A DNA stretch of 64,000 bases. It comes from Corydoras sp. C115. Its lineage: Eukaryota; Chordata; Actinopteri; Siluriformes; Callichthyidae. The notes under the pieces are model-generated. The model had not been told where the DNA came from, made no database searches, and saw only the letters and a list, made by a program, of their open reading frames with translations. Each line of letters starts with the position of its first letter. Within the stretch, counting starts at the first letter, position 1. The stretch spans positions 7,443,001 to 7,507,000 of the forward strand of contig JAFMOC010000009.1 of the NCBI GenBank assembly GCA_019802505.1. Reading direction: 5' to 3'. Positions 35,466 through 48,200 of the stretch are shown here, piece by piece. A program made the translations under genes and the position numbers.

Positions 35466-38400
35466 ATGAAAGCGCTGATTCTAGTCGGAGGCTACGGCAC
35501 AAGATTACGCCCTCTCACACTCAGCGTCCCCAAACCGCTGGTGGAGTTCTGCAACAAACCCATCCTTCTCCATCAGGTGGAGGCCTTGGCTAAGGTGAGG
35601 CGAAGTGTCATTTATTAACGTCTGCATTTTCTTGTTCTTTAAAGAATTAATTTAGGAATGTTGCACATGTCGTGACCGTGTTTTTTAACAGGCTGGCGTT
35701 CGACATGTCATTCTGGCCGTGAGCTACATGTCCGAGCTGCTGGAACGAGAGATGAAGGCACAGGAACAGAGAGTAAGGACCCTCAGGATACTAACATTCA
35801 CTAACTTCATGCAGCATAATCTATGGCAGGGGTGCTCAAAACGTTGATCGCGAAGGGGTGTCAGGTTGATGGAGGTTTGAAAAAAAGAAATCACATATCA
35901 GCTCTTTTTTTACAAAACGGTATCGGAAGCACTTATAAACACGTGCGCAAGCATTTTAACACACAATGTGATTTATTCCGAATCGTGATATCTGCAAGCG
36001 AGCGGTCTGCTCCCCCCCCCCGTCTCTCTCGCTGTTCCAAAAACCGACACGTGGCCACGCCTCCATGCCTACATCCGAAGCACTGCTTCGAGAATCATCT
36101 ACATTAGATTTACTTTACATTACATTACATTAGAAAGGTTCTGTTTGTTTTACTTTATTTGACTGACAAGACGAGTGAAGGACTTTGCTCTAGAACAACT
36201 AAAATACCACTTTCATTTAGAGTGGGAGGATGAATATTTTTTTGCAATGTCAAACTCAAAATGCCTTTGCTTGATTTGCCAAGTAGCCATTGCACTTCCA
36301 TTGTGTTTGGTCATTTGGGTGTGCTAAAAGTTTTCTCCATTCTATTTTCTGCAATTTCTGTGAAAATGGCAATCTGAAGCCATCTTTTCTATGCTGATTC
36401 GATAATACTAACATCCATCCATCCATCCATTATCTTCCGCAGGACAGGGGGGCAATCTATCACTGTGCACACACACACACACACACACACACACTCTATA
36501 AGGGGGAATTTGGAGAACTCAATCGACTTGATCCATGTTTTTGGACTGTGGGAGAGAACCGGAGAACCCGGAGGAAACCCACGTGGACACGGGAAGCACA
36601 TGGAAACTCCACCCAGATTGGGATTCAAACCGGGACTCCCTAGCACTGAGAGAAGAACGTGCTAACCACTAAGCCAACGTGCCCCCCCAATACTAACATG
36701 ACCTGTGTAAACAGGTTTCAATATAAAAGCCTAAAAAAATTATTAACCCTGGTAGATCTCGATGACCTGTCCAATGGAAAAGTAAATCTCGGGCCAGAAA
36801 AGTGTGGGCACCCCTGATCTATGGTGTTTTTGTCCCTTTCCACTTGATTATGTCCAGGAGATGAATATAAGTTGTAAAACTTACAATGTGAAAATCACAA
36901 TAATCTAAATCTGCCTTCTGGTTTCCTAAACACACATCAGAATGTTTTCAGTATTTCGTTTTCAGAATATTTTGCCAAAAGTACTGTGCAGTAACACAGT
37001 GTTGCCAGAGAGGTCACTAAATCCCTCAGTTACATACTGGACCTGAAAAGTCTTGAGAGTTGATGTAAATCCTACGATCCATATTAATACTTGATCTTGA
37101 CTCTTTACAGCTTGGAATAAAGATCTCTCTCTCTCACGAGAAGGAGCCACTGGGCACAGGTAAGAGAGTTTGGATGGATTTGCTGTACGGATGTAAACCT
37201 CAGTGAAATGACACTGTTTGAGCCGTGTTTGTATGGGTTCTGTTTCAGCTGGTCCACTTGCACTGGCTCGAGAACTGCTGACGGACAGCGACGAACCGTT
37301 TTTTGTGCTCAACAGTGACGTGATCTGTGACTTTCCCTTCGAAGATATGCTCAAGTTTCATAAGTTCCACGGCAAAGAGGGAACAATTGTCGTAAGTCTT
37401 TCATTCACACTAATTTTGTCCTTTTGCTTTGTTTTTTGTATGTTGTTTTTGTGCAGCAAAGTCGCTTTGTTTTCTTGTCTTCCCGTGTTATACCTATAAC
37501 TTTCCTTTTGTGAAAGCACCCCGTAACGATGCTTTCATGTGACTCAGGTCGAGTTCCAGGTCAGACTCCCAGTCTGTAGCTGTGACTGATCATTCATTCA
37601 TTCATTATCTCCCGCTTTATCCTCTATTAGGGTCGCGGTGGGGTTCCCCATGCCCATCCAGGGGAGAACGTCTCGGGTACTGGGCAGATAGACCCAGGAC
37701 AGGGCACCAATCCATCGCTGGGCACACACTCACTCACACAAACACACTATATGGGGCAATTTGTAGAACTCAATTAACTTGATCCATGTTTTTGGACTGT
37801 GGGAGGAAACCAGAGAACCCGGAGGAAACCCACGCAGACACGGGGAGAACATGGAGACTCCACCCAGATGGGGATTCGAATCGGGAATACCTAGCGCTGA
37901 GAGGCGAACGTGCTAACCACTAAGCCACCGTGCCGCCCTGTGACTGATCATAATTGTCATATTATAAACTCAAATGATAAACTCCACCTCCAGTCATCTT
38001 GCTTCAGTGGAGGTTTTCTTTATCATAATGACCATCATCGCCGTTCCAGGTCACTAAAGTAGAGGAGCCGTCCAAATACGGAGTGGTGGTGTATGAAGGA
38101 GATACTGGACGGATTCACCGCTTCGTTGAAAAGCCCCAGGTTTTTGTCTCCAACAAGATCAATGCTGGAATGTACATCTTCAGTCCGAACATGCTGAAGA
38201 GGATCCAGGTGAGGCGCTTATCTAGCGGTTCTATTGAATATTGTTGGTGCATTGTGTGTTCTCCAACTTTTAGATGATTTTGCATCGAAAACCAATATAT
38301 TTCGTTTTCTTTGCCTTCAGCTGCGACCAACTTCCATCGAGAAAGAGATCTTCCCAGTCATGGCGGAGGAAGGACATCTTTATGCCATGGAGCTTCAAGG

Positions 38401-40497
38401 TACAACAGTATCCATCATCATCATCTTTAAACAGAGATTCAGATTTTAGTACCCACCTGCATGTCTCTGAACAAACCAAAGCTTCTGGAGTATATGCTGA
38501 CACAAAGAGAACATGCAAAATTCACACAGATGAGACACAGTTCACCCTCCCTGAGCTTCAAACCCACCTGAGCAAAGGTTTGCTTGATCTTTTGTATGTT
38601 CCAGGTTTCTGGATGGACATTGGTCAGCCTAAGGACTTCCTCACAGGCATGTGCATGTACCTGCATTCTGTCAGACAACACGCTCCCGAGAGACTGCGCA
38701 CGGGCCCCGGTTTCCTTGGCAACGTGCTGGTGGTGAGTAATAAAAGGAGAGACAGGTGGATTTATAATTTGGTTTCTTTTTCAGAAGACCACTAGATGGC
38801 AGTATGAGATGCAGTCGTATGGTCACGTCACTAATGTTTTGATGCAGTGTTTCAATGAAATATACTGCAAAAAAATAATAAATCAAATCAAATCTGATCT
38901 AATGTGCTTTTTTTTTAATGTGCAGGACCCGACAGCAGTGATCGGTCAGAACTGCACGATCGGACCCAATGTGACCATCGGTGCCGGAGTGGTGCTGGAG
39001 GACGGCGTGAGGATCAAACGCTGCACTGTACTGAGGGGCGCTCACATCCGCTCACACTCCTGGCTCGAGTCGTGTATCGTGGGCTGGAGCTCCTCCGTAG
39101 GACAATGGGTGAGAACCTTTTCAATGGGGGGAGGGGTTCCTCATGCCCATCAAGGGGAGACCGTTTCGGGCCCTGGGCAGATACACGTAGGACAGGGTGG
39201 CAATCTATCACTGAACTCACTCACACAGACACACTCTATATGGGGCAATTTGGAGAACTCAATTGACTTCATCCAAGTTTTTGGACTGTGGGAGGAAACC
39301 GGAGAACACGGAGGAAACCCACACAGACACGGGGAGAACATGGAAACTCCACCCAGATGGGGATTCGAACTGGGAATCCCAAGTGCTGAGAGGCGTCATT
39401 TGTTTTTATGAAAGTTAAATTATAAAGTGTTTTATATTTAACCGTTTGTAAAACAATAGTCATTATAATATTACTTTCTTCCATTTGAGTTTCTCAGTTT
39501 GCTCTTTGATGCAACAAACAGGGTTGAAGGTCAAGTACGATTCTACAGAAAGTTTTAATATGTTTGTACTCGGTGGAACTGTGGACACTTGGACATGAAT
39601 TGATGAGGGATTGAACCGAAAGAAAGAGCGAAAAAAAAACACGATGATTATCTAATAATCAGATGAAACGGCTGTGGGATGTTACGATGTTAAAATAAAT
39701 CCCACTACAAACATCCTATAATGACATTAAATATTTAAAAAATGTATGTAATTTTTTAGGGCGGCACGGTGTCTTAGTGGTTAGCACGTTCGCCTCTCAG
39801 CGCTAGGGATTCCCGGTTCGAATCCCCATCTGGGTGGAGTTTCCATGTTCTCCCCGTGTCTGCGTGGGTTTTCTCCGGGTTCTCCGATTTCCTCCCACAG
39901 TCCAAAAACATGGATCAAGTTTACATTTACATTTTTACATTTTGGTCATTTATTGGACGCTTTTATCCAAAGGGACTTACAAGGTGAGCACAGGGTTCAT
40001 CACAACATCCCTGGAGCAGTGAGGGTTAAGGGTCTTGCTCAAGGACCCACACTGGTAACCTCAGTGGACCTGGGATTTGAACCCACAACCTTCAGATTGA
40101 TAACCCAACACCCTGACCACTGAGCTACTGTGCCCTCAAGTCAATTGAATTCTCAAAAATTGCCCCATATAGAGTGTGTTTGAGTGAGTGAGTGTGTGCC
40201 CAGCGATGGATTGGCGCCCTGTCCTGGGTCTATCTGCTCAGCGCCCGAGACGTTCTCCCCTGGATGGGCATGGGGAACCCCACCGCGACCCTAATAGAGG
40301 ATAAAGCAGGAGATAATGAATGAATGTAATTTTTGGAATGACCCTTTACCCTGGCTGTTTCTCAGGTACGGATGGAGAACGTGACGGTTCTGGGTGAGGA
40401 CGTGATCGTCAGTGACGAGCTCTACATTAACGGTGCAAACGTTTTACCCCACAAGTCCATAACAGATTCTGTACCTGAGCCCCGCATCATCATGTAG
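35466..40497 (+). CDS. gmppb: GDP-mannose pyrophosphorylase B (mannose-1-phosphate guanylyltransferase beta), complete, 360 aa
   Basis: Coding exons: 35466-35594, 35692-35772, 37111-37159, 37249-37391, 38050-38208, 38321-38399, 38605-38732, 38926-39108, 40366-40497; all junction phases agree. The product is exactly the human length. It makes GDP-mannose from GTP and mannose-1-phosphate in the cytoplasm, feeding N-glycans, O-mannosyl glycans (alpha-dystroglycan) and GPI anchors. Visible motifs: nucleotide-binding GGYGTRLRPLT (8-18), VPKPLVEF (21-28), LNSD with D110, FVEKP (159-163, K162) and NAGMYIF. The C-terminal left-handed beta-helix starts near residue 257 (exon 8: IGQNCTIGPNVTIGAGVVLE) and the protein ends RIIM. 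The ATG lies 78 nt after the acceptor at 35387. Intron 2 holds a hAT element, and introns 4 and 8 hold V-SINEs. Confidence 0.98.
35827..36816 (+). mobile_element. hAT-type DNA transposon derivative, copy B, in gmppb intron 2
   Basis: The element is 990 bp. Ends CAGGGGTGCTCAAAAC and GTGTGGGCACCCCTG are inverted copies of each other over the outer bases. Perfect 8-bp target-site duplications ATCTATGG lie at 35819-35826 and 36817-36824. It keeps a plus-strand BED-finger remnant, EYFFAMSNSKCLCLICQ, at about 36232-36282. V-SINE copy 11 sits at the same internal position as in copy A. The element lies between coding exons 2 and 3 and disrupts no splice site. Confidence 0.94.
36415..36688 (-). mobile_element. 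V-SINE copy 11, inside hAT copy B
   Basis: Minus copy flanked by AATACTAACAT at 36404-36414 and 36689-36699, the same duplication as copy 5. It has lost about 70 bp just after the tail (TATCTTCCGC joins AGGACAGG) and contains a (CA)n run. Confidence 0.92.
37594..37938 (-). mobile_element. V-SINE copy 12, in gmppb intron 4
   Basis: Full-length minus copy between perfect 13-bp duplications TGTGACTGATCAT at 37581-37593 and 37939-37951. Confidence 0.94.
39126..39395 (-). mobile_element. V-SINE copy 13, partial, in gmppb intron 8
   Basis: It starts about 17 bp after the exon 8 donor (39109) and ends inside the tRNA head (GTGCTGAGAGGCG). Both the tail and the outer head are missing. The exon 8 reading frame stays open through this SINE up to about 39411. 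Confidence 0.88.
39757..40323 (+). mobile_element. V-SINE copy 14, split by a nested SINE, in gmppb intron 8
   Basis: Plus copy with head at 39757 and GAATGAATG tail at 40323, bounded by 11-bp duplications ATGTAATTTTT at 39746-39756 and 40324-40334. Its core is interrupted at 39921-40135 by another SINE family. It ends about 40 bp before the last gmppb exon. Confidence 0.93.
39921..40135 (-). mobile_element. Nested tRNA-derived SINE (third family) inside V-SINE copy 14
   Basis: Target duplication TCAAGT at 39915-39920 and 40136-40141. On the minus strand it has an A-box-like TAGCTCAGTGGTCAGGGTG, a B-box-like GGGTTCAAATCC and a TGTAAA-type tail. The same family occurs at 48086-48233. Confidence 0.88.
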
Positions 40498-43400
40498 AGG
40501 AAACCTCGTGCCCGGTGTGGGGGAGTGTACACTGGTGTGATGGGATGTTTGGAACTGTAATATGGAGAGCACGAGCGAAGTGGAACATTTAGAACAATAA
40601 GGCGAAGGCGAGCAGACCTGGGGTCATGTAGATGTTGTAAGTATTGTAGCACGATGAGAGATGATTTAAAGGAATTATGCAAACTGAAAACACTGTTTTT
40701 AATCTCTGTGTGTTTGTAACGATCCACATGAAGGTTTATTAGCGCTGTTTGTTGTTCAGTCCTGTATCATACAAGCCTTAACTGACCAGCATTCAGTCCC
40801 AGACAGTTTTTATGTGAAGGCTTGATGAACTTTAACTGCCTTAAAAACCAGCGATAAAGAGCTGATGTCTTCATTTTGTCCTTTTTATTCTTGATTCACT
40901 CTCAATTATAATGATTCAGTACATGATTCAGTCTCTGACATAATGATTCAGTACACGATTCACTCTCTGATGTAATGATTCAGCAAATGAAGCGTGTCAG
41001 ATGTACAGCTGCATTATAAATGACTCATTTCAGTTTGTTTAATCAGATTAAATAATTTAACCATGATGACATTAAATTAGCAAAAAAATTATAATGAATT
41101 ATCATTAAAACAAACCTAATTTTACCATCATACTGTCATTAATTTAATTAAGTCCAATATTTACAACAATTAAAGCTTTAACCCTTTATATTTTGTATTT
41201 GTATTTTGGTTTACACTCACCGGCCAATTTCTTAGTTATACCTTTTGGTGTAGAACACATTTTCTTTCATATCAGATGCACTTTGTGATTCTATAATTAC
41301 AGACTTCTGTAGAAGTTTAAAAACTTCAGGTCACAGGGTATAAAAAAAACACAAAATGGAAATGATTTCCTGATTCTTGATAGTTTCAGCAGTTTACTAC
41401 AAAATAATGAAACTGTAATGATGAGCCCACATTTGCTACAGCGTGTTAAAAAGAGCCAAGGGTCCAGTAAAAGCCACTCAGAGGAGAACCTACTATTAAT
41501 CAAAACCTGGAAGCTGGCTGAGTCGGTCCAACATACTGAGAAGGGATTAAAATCGTCCCGTGTTATTAACTTTTACCTGAATGTACAGAACTGATGGTTC
41601 CACCACCCTGTAGCGCTCAACCTCTCCCTTAATGAGCAGCTCTTTATTCAGATGTTGCCTTTAATCTCTTGGGGAAACTCTGTAGGCAAAATGTGTTGTA
41701 CTTAAAACTTTATTAGCGTGTTAAAGACCCTGAAGGAAAGCATTTGAAGCCGAGATGAGTCGAACTTTAGTGCTTTGCTGAGGAACTTTCTTCTGAAACA
41801 TTTGGATTGAGTTGTTCGTTAACCACAGGACTCCACAACGCCGTCCACATAAACAGGACTGTAATTTCAGTGCCAGCGTTGCCGGAATCAGTGGTGAGCC
41901 ACCCAAGTCGGTCATATTCTGTTGGGTAAAATCATCTTTTTGCTGCCTGGCTCAAAGTTTAGTATAATTTAAGGGTTAGAACGAAGTTACTAAAAATGAT
42001 CCAAGAACAAAAATGTCCAACCATCAGCAGCCTGTATTCAGCATCCTGTGAGCACTGATGAAGGATTACAGGATGACATGCAACCTGCAGCCACAGCGAG
42101 CTATTGTCTTTTGTGTTTACAACTACGAGATGAAGAAACAAGGAGCAATCAGGGTTAGGTGCCTCACTCGAGAGCACCTCAGTTATAGTATTTGGTGGGA
42201 CCGGGAACCTTCAGGTTGCAAGTCTCACGTAGATTTGGTTTATTATGATGTCAGATCTTGCAAATGTGCTGGATTCAGTATAACATTTATAGAAAATGAG
42301 GAACTCGTTGACCTTGGTGGTAATGAACTGTTATGGGTTTGTACAGCTGACTTTCGATTCATCATCCTGTAAGAGCTTCTAAAAATAAGCAAGCTCAGTC
42401 ATTTTGCTGGTATACATGCTTTTTAATGCATTCCACTCCCCACACCCCTCTTCCATAAAAAGGCAAAAAAATAAAGTGTTGAGTCGAAAAACAGGAAACA
42501 TCCTCCCCTGGAGGCGGGAGGTGTAACTGATGACAGAAGAATGTGAGTCGTACATTCTTTCTCTTTTATATCGTCTAGTCATTACCCTGCTGACACCATG
42601 GCTTATTTTGGTCTGCTTATTCTTAAATAAAAAGAGTAATACATTCTTTTAAAGACAAAGGAGAAACGCTCTGACTGAACCCTTATAAACTTTGAGCAGA
42701 GAACATCTCATCCTTATCATTACATATTTGTCCACAGCAACATGTAAGAATCTAATTATTAAAATTACATTAAGTTTATTTTACATTAAGGTTATCATAC
42801 ATTTGTATAATTGTACAGACTTTACCGTAACTTTTGTGGTAGAAATTACTTATTCATTGATTATTTATATGATTGGCTAATAACAAATGAAGGTGTAATA
42901 TAGGTTCCCATCTTCAAGGGTTTCAGATCACAAAGAAATTAAATTGAAATATGTACGTAATTTTGGAAATAAATATTTATTTATTTATTTATCATCTTTA
43001 TTTCGTCTGATTTTTTATGATACAACATGGGCGCGTTTATTTAATCAGATTGAGTGATGATTTTTATAGTAGCTGCTCATGATGTTTTTATCTGTCATTA
43101 CCATCATAAAACTGCTTCTGCTATAATGACGTATATTAAGTTTTTTTTTTTTTTTTTTTTTAATGTAATGAAGCTTGAAATCACCTTTTTACGTCATAAT
43201 ATAACCCTGCTTTTGCACACTGCACTGCTGTATAGTTATAATATTTGAGCTTACTTGTCATTCATTTTATAATTTCTTATTTGAGATTTATTTTGACATA
43301 ATAAATGACAAACAACACGATTTGGCCCGTTATTCTAACATTAGTATGATGTTAATTGCGTTATGTATGTTTTTTATTATCGTTGTGTTATTTATATTAC

Positions 43401-43500
43401 TGTGCATGTTTTGTTAAGTATTTAAACTTTTTGATCATGATTATTATCCATTATTATTATTATTTGAAATATTTCATTATGTTGTATGATGGCGTCATAG
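40498..43500. other. Intergenic region between gmppb and lmcd1
   Basis: It includes the gmppb 3' UTR. A fragment of the GGTGGTGGAT-type repeat lies at about 42020-42110 (CTGTGAGCACTGATGAAGGATTA-like text). The sequence becomes very AT-rich from 42600 to 43490. No gene is seen. Confidence 0.6.
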
Positions 43501-43692
43501 TTGCTCCGTACGCAGAGGTTTCTGATTGGCTCCCCCGTGTCGCTCGTGCTGTGATTGGTGGGCGCGGCTGCAGCGGCGGCCCTGCGGCGCGCTGGGAGTT
43601 TAAATAGCGCTTTATGGAACTCATGGAGCCGCAGAGCTTCAGCCGCGCCGCCGTTCTCCCTGCAGACGCTCCGGAAACTGGAACTATAAAGA
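43500..43692 (+). promoter_or_regulatory. lmcd1 core promoter and 5' UTR
   Basis: A sharp GC-rich stretch in an AT-rich region. Two inverted CCAAT boxes (GATTGGCTC near 43523 and GATTGGTGG near 43552) lie upstream. GGCGCGGCTGCAGCGGCGG and a TATA-like TTTAAATAG near 43599 follow. Transcription probably starts near 43625-43640, leaving a 5' UTR of about 60 nt before the ATG at 43693. Confidence 0.7.
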
Positions 43693-45141
43693 ATGGATGT
43701 GATTTCAGGAATCCAGAAGGTGAGAATCAAACGTTTGACTTGCAGCTGCTGTCGAATTCGTGTTGTGATTGAATTTCCTGTAATCATAATCTATTCCCTG
43801 TAATCAGAGGAAAACAACCAAAACACTTCCAACTTTATTATTATTATTTATTAACTATGATAAAATATCATGCTTCTGATGAAACAATAACAATGCAGTC
43901 TCAAAGACAAAGTTCTATACTTTATAAATGACTGTGTGTTTGTTTTTGAAGTGTCAGTGAGTTAACACCTCCTCCTCATCAGAACTCATTTAAATGACTT
44001 TTAATCTTCTGTTATTGTTTCATCACTTTTGTACATACTTCAGATTAAGATTAGTATGTTAGATTATGTAAATATGACTTTAGCTGTGAATGCCAGTCGA
44101 GTCTGTTAACTTCTTTGGTTGAGATTTATAATTTATTATGTTGCATTAGCATGTTCTCTCTGTGTCTGGGATTTCTTTACTTTGGGATTCTGGGGACTTG
44201 GACCAGGACTGTCCGAAATGAGACTAAGACTGTATGTGTGTTGACTAAAATATTAAAATCTGTGCTCTCAGTTTATAAAAAAATGACAGTTTTTAGATTT
44301 GGTTTGAATTAAGACATTATCCATGGTTTCTCCTACTATGGCTGGCTTTATTTTCCAAACGCGTTTGAAATAATAAAAAAAATTGAGAAATGCAGTTGAA
44401 TAAGTAACAGTTCATTACATCATTTGATATTGGCATGTTTGAAATCTAGATCCACGACTTTGACTTCTGTTCTTTAGATTCAATAATCTGTAAACAGCTA
44501 TAGGTTTTGTGACATTTCTGCTCTAGTGTCCACTTTTTTTACTGAAGCATGGGTGAGCAGAGGTGCAAGTGCTGTTACTGCCTATACAGGCCACTTTACT
44601 TCCCCCATATCACTTAACAGGCTAATTAAAATAGTTTCCTACTTTTCAGGATCATCCCCAACCTCTCTAAGTTTGCCCGCATTCTCAATGTGTCAACAAA
44701 GAGAGAGCAGACACTGTCCACGTTGTGTCCAAGTCTGTTCAAGTCGGCTCTGTTCAAAGTCTGCCTCTGAATTAAAAGAAGGGCAGAGACTTTAAATCCA
44801 GTAGAGTGAAACTACAATGAGGAGTCTGTCTGTGATACTCACCCCCTCCTTGTGGTTACTGGACAGGCGTGTAGTTCTTTTACATGCTTTTTAGGTTTTT
44901 TTTAGTTTTTTTTTTTAGCTGAACGAAAAACCAAAGACCACGTTAATGATGCGTTATACAGTTACAACAATGATTTTAGCACGCTGTCTCCAGTCTTTGT
45001 GCTTTGTTCAAGCACAATTTTTTGCAGATGTAAGGCATCTGGAGACAGGAGCATTCGCAAGTCCAACTGGCTCTGGGCTAATCTAATGTCTGAAAGCTTC
45101 CCTCAGAGGTTTGACGCTCAAATCTTTAGAAGGCCAGAAGG

Positions 45142-45239
<98 letters not shown>

Positions 45240-48200
45240 TTGGGGTGAGGACCCTCCTCACCAGTTGGGTCTATAGAGAGAGTTTGTTTAACTGATCAAA
45301 CATTGCACTTTTTAATCAACAGTTTCTAAATCAAAGACTATTTTTTACTATTATTTTCAAACAGGATGTCATATTTTTATTAGATCATAAATATTCATAA
45401 TTGCCTTACATAAATATATTCCCAGGCGATAAAATCACTTAGAACATACCTGGACATTTTACGGCCAAATACGGTCCTGGGGCCACATATCAGAAATTAA
45501 TTGTCATTAAGTTTGTGCCTTGTGCCTTGTGTAACTTAAAAAAAAAGATAAGCCAGCTTTAAAATAAAAGCCATTCACTGTATGCTGTGCTTTTTATTCT
45601 ATATTTTAATATAGCATTATATTCAGTCTATTAAAAACAAAACATGGAAATCACTTAATCATTTGCAAAAAAATTGTACTTTAAATAGTTTTTGTGAACA
45701 TTGTGTGAGATTGATCCGTTCTCCGTCTCGACCGATGGTTTGTATCCTCGTGTTCTTGTACTTGACTTTTCTCTCTGAGCTCCAGCGTGAGTTCTGTGAG
45801 CTTCACCACACTGACTCAGACTTCCTCTCAGTGTTTGATGTTCTAATGTCTGGAACAACATGTCTGTTAGTCGACTGTCTATCCAGTGAATCCCACATTA
45901 CTTTGAAAGCCTTTGTGACAGTTTGGTGGAAAATGAGGGAGAATAACAAGTCTACCTCCACTGTTTATTCAGTGGAAAGAGACGTCCTGTCAAAAACATT
46001 TAGTGTTTTAAATGAATGTTCTTTGATGCTTTTGATGGTGAATGGCTCAAATCCAATTGATTCACCTTTAAGGCTACTTCAATACTACAGTGGTCTAAAT
46101 ACTATAGCATCTGGGTTGCTGGGATCTCATAACATCAGTTTGTAATCTCTCTGCAACCTCAGTTTCCCAGATCACTTTCTGTAATATTACTATAATAAAG
46201 TAAAAGTTAATGTATCACTTAAAAAACCACAAGTGATTTCTTTTTTTACACTGTGTTCACATTTGCATGGCTTTGATTTCATTCGGCTGCGGTTTGCTGA
46301 AATATCAGCGAGAAATAAAAGACAGAACAGTTGAAGAACTGAAATTAGAACGAATCTGTTCATAATTGGATTATTGTTTGAGTAATGTGATTTATTACTA
46401 ACATCTTTGTTCTGCCTGAAATGATGAATGGCCACTTGACCTTGTTCAGTTGGGTGGAAACTTAAGCCTCCTGACTACACAATTCAGCTATTCAGTCATT
46501 ATCCCGGACATTCATTACCAGATGTCAGGGGTACGGAGAGTCACGGGGGGTTCGACATGATGTAGTAACACTAACTTGCTACCTGCTTGCTGTGTACACG
46601 TTCTGTGTGAATCTGGAGTCATGGGTTAAAAATGTCTGCCTTTTCCAGGAGCTTAGAAAGAGCTTTAGTGGTGTCCTCGCTCGGACGGTGTTTTCTGCAC
46701 ACGCTATTTATAATGTTATTTTTGTCCGCTGACACTTCATCACCGGGCTTAAGCCACCATCTTTGCGGCGGGGCTCTGACAGCACTGGAGTGATTATGAT
46801 GGCTGCGGGTTTAGTATGTGTTGAACGAACAGCCATGATTAACAACGTTTAAGCGAGAAAGAACACTGAGCTACCACTGTCTTTACATGTCTCCCATTCC
46901 CACGTCCTCAGTACACCTCCCACACCTGCCTTTTTGGACAGTGGACATTGTTTAAGAACAATTGTGCTATATGTGGTATGGCTCGAGTTCAAATTCCACT
47001 GAGAGACGAAGAGATGAAAGAGATTTAAAAAAAAAGCCTTGTTTGTCAAGTGTATATATATCATATTATTTCACACAAGTTTATTAGATTAAGCTTCTGA
47101 TCTGATCACTGATTTCAGTTTTCGAGGCCGTTACATTTACCTGTACTGATAAACAACCACTGAATTGACATTTTATTTGAAACACTGGAACCGCCAAACA
47201 GCTAAGAGATGTGAAATAGAGTGAAATTGTCACACAGCTTTTAAAGATAAGGGGTTGTAGATCATGTAAATACTTGCACAGAGGCCAACGCATCGAGTGT
47301 GTACTTGTCTTTGTTTGAGTGGTTCAGATTTTTATTGGAGGGCCGGCCGTGATTCATATAGAGGCCTGAGAAGCAGCAGGTTTGAGAAGCGTAGTAATTC
47401 TGCAGAAGACTGAGCTCATAACAGTCATGGAAGACGTGATGAATCACGTTCAAGAGGATTATCACCCCAAGTGCTGCTGGGCCTGAGTTAGTGTTTGTGT
47501 GTGTAGAGGTGCTCTGTGACACATTTAGTGTCTGGGTCTGCACCCTTGTGAATCTGTGTTCTGGCATGTCTCTGACTTAGCCAGTCGTCCCCCGTTGTGT
47601 GAGCTCACACATCAGTAAACGACTTTCAGACGTTTTAATGAGACACTGATGAGGCACTTGCACTACATGCTCGAGTCGTACATCTAAACATATTTACTAA
47701 CTTGTTTAACGTTTCGAACACTAATTACTATTTGACCTGAGTGTTAACATTCATCTCGATCAGCCATAGAATAAACAGCTGGGTTTTCATGTCTCGTCTG
47801 AAGACATTAGCCCCTGTTACATAGGCGCTGCACGTCCAAGCTTCTCAGACTTTGTGTGTGAGTCCAAACATCCAATTAATTACACTAAAACCATATTCTG
47901 CCAGCTCCCTGGCATAAAGTAACCGGTATCGAGTCTGTTTGTGAGTAAGAATTTCCATTTATTACAAGACTTTCCATTTATTACAATGTCTTGTAACCGT
48001 GGGACAGCGAGGAACGTATTTCGACTACTTTGTATGTATAGAACATGTGAAGGAATTGACAATAAAGCCTACTTTGACTTTGACTTTACATTTGGTCATT
48101 TAGTAGATGCTTTTATCCAAAGCGACTTACAAGGTGAGCACAGGGTTAATCTCAACATCCCTGGAGCAATGAGGGTTAAGGGCCTTGCTCAAGGATCCAC

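Noticed and set aside
532..40323. tRNA genes at SINE heads with A and B boxes
   Set aside because: Heads are followed by the SINE core and tail and flanked by target duplications. They are tRNA-derived retroelements, not functional tRNA genes.
45180..45295. Cys/Val-repeat protein over the TG tract
   Set aside because: Translation of a dinucleotide repeat.
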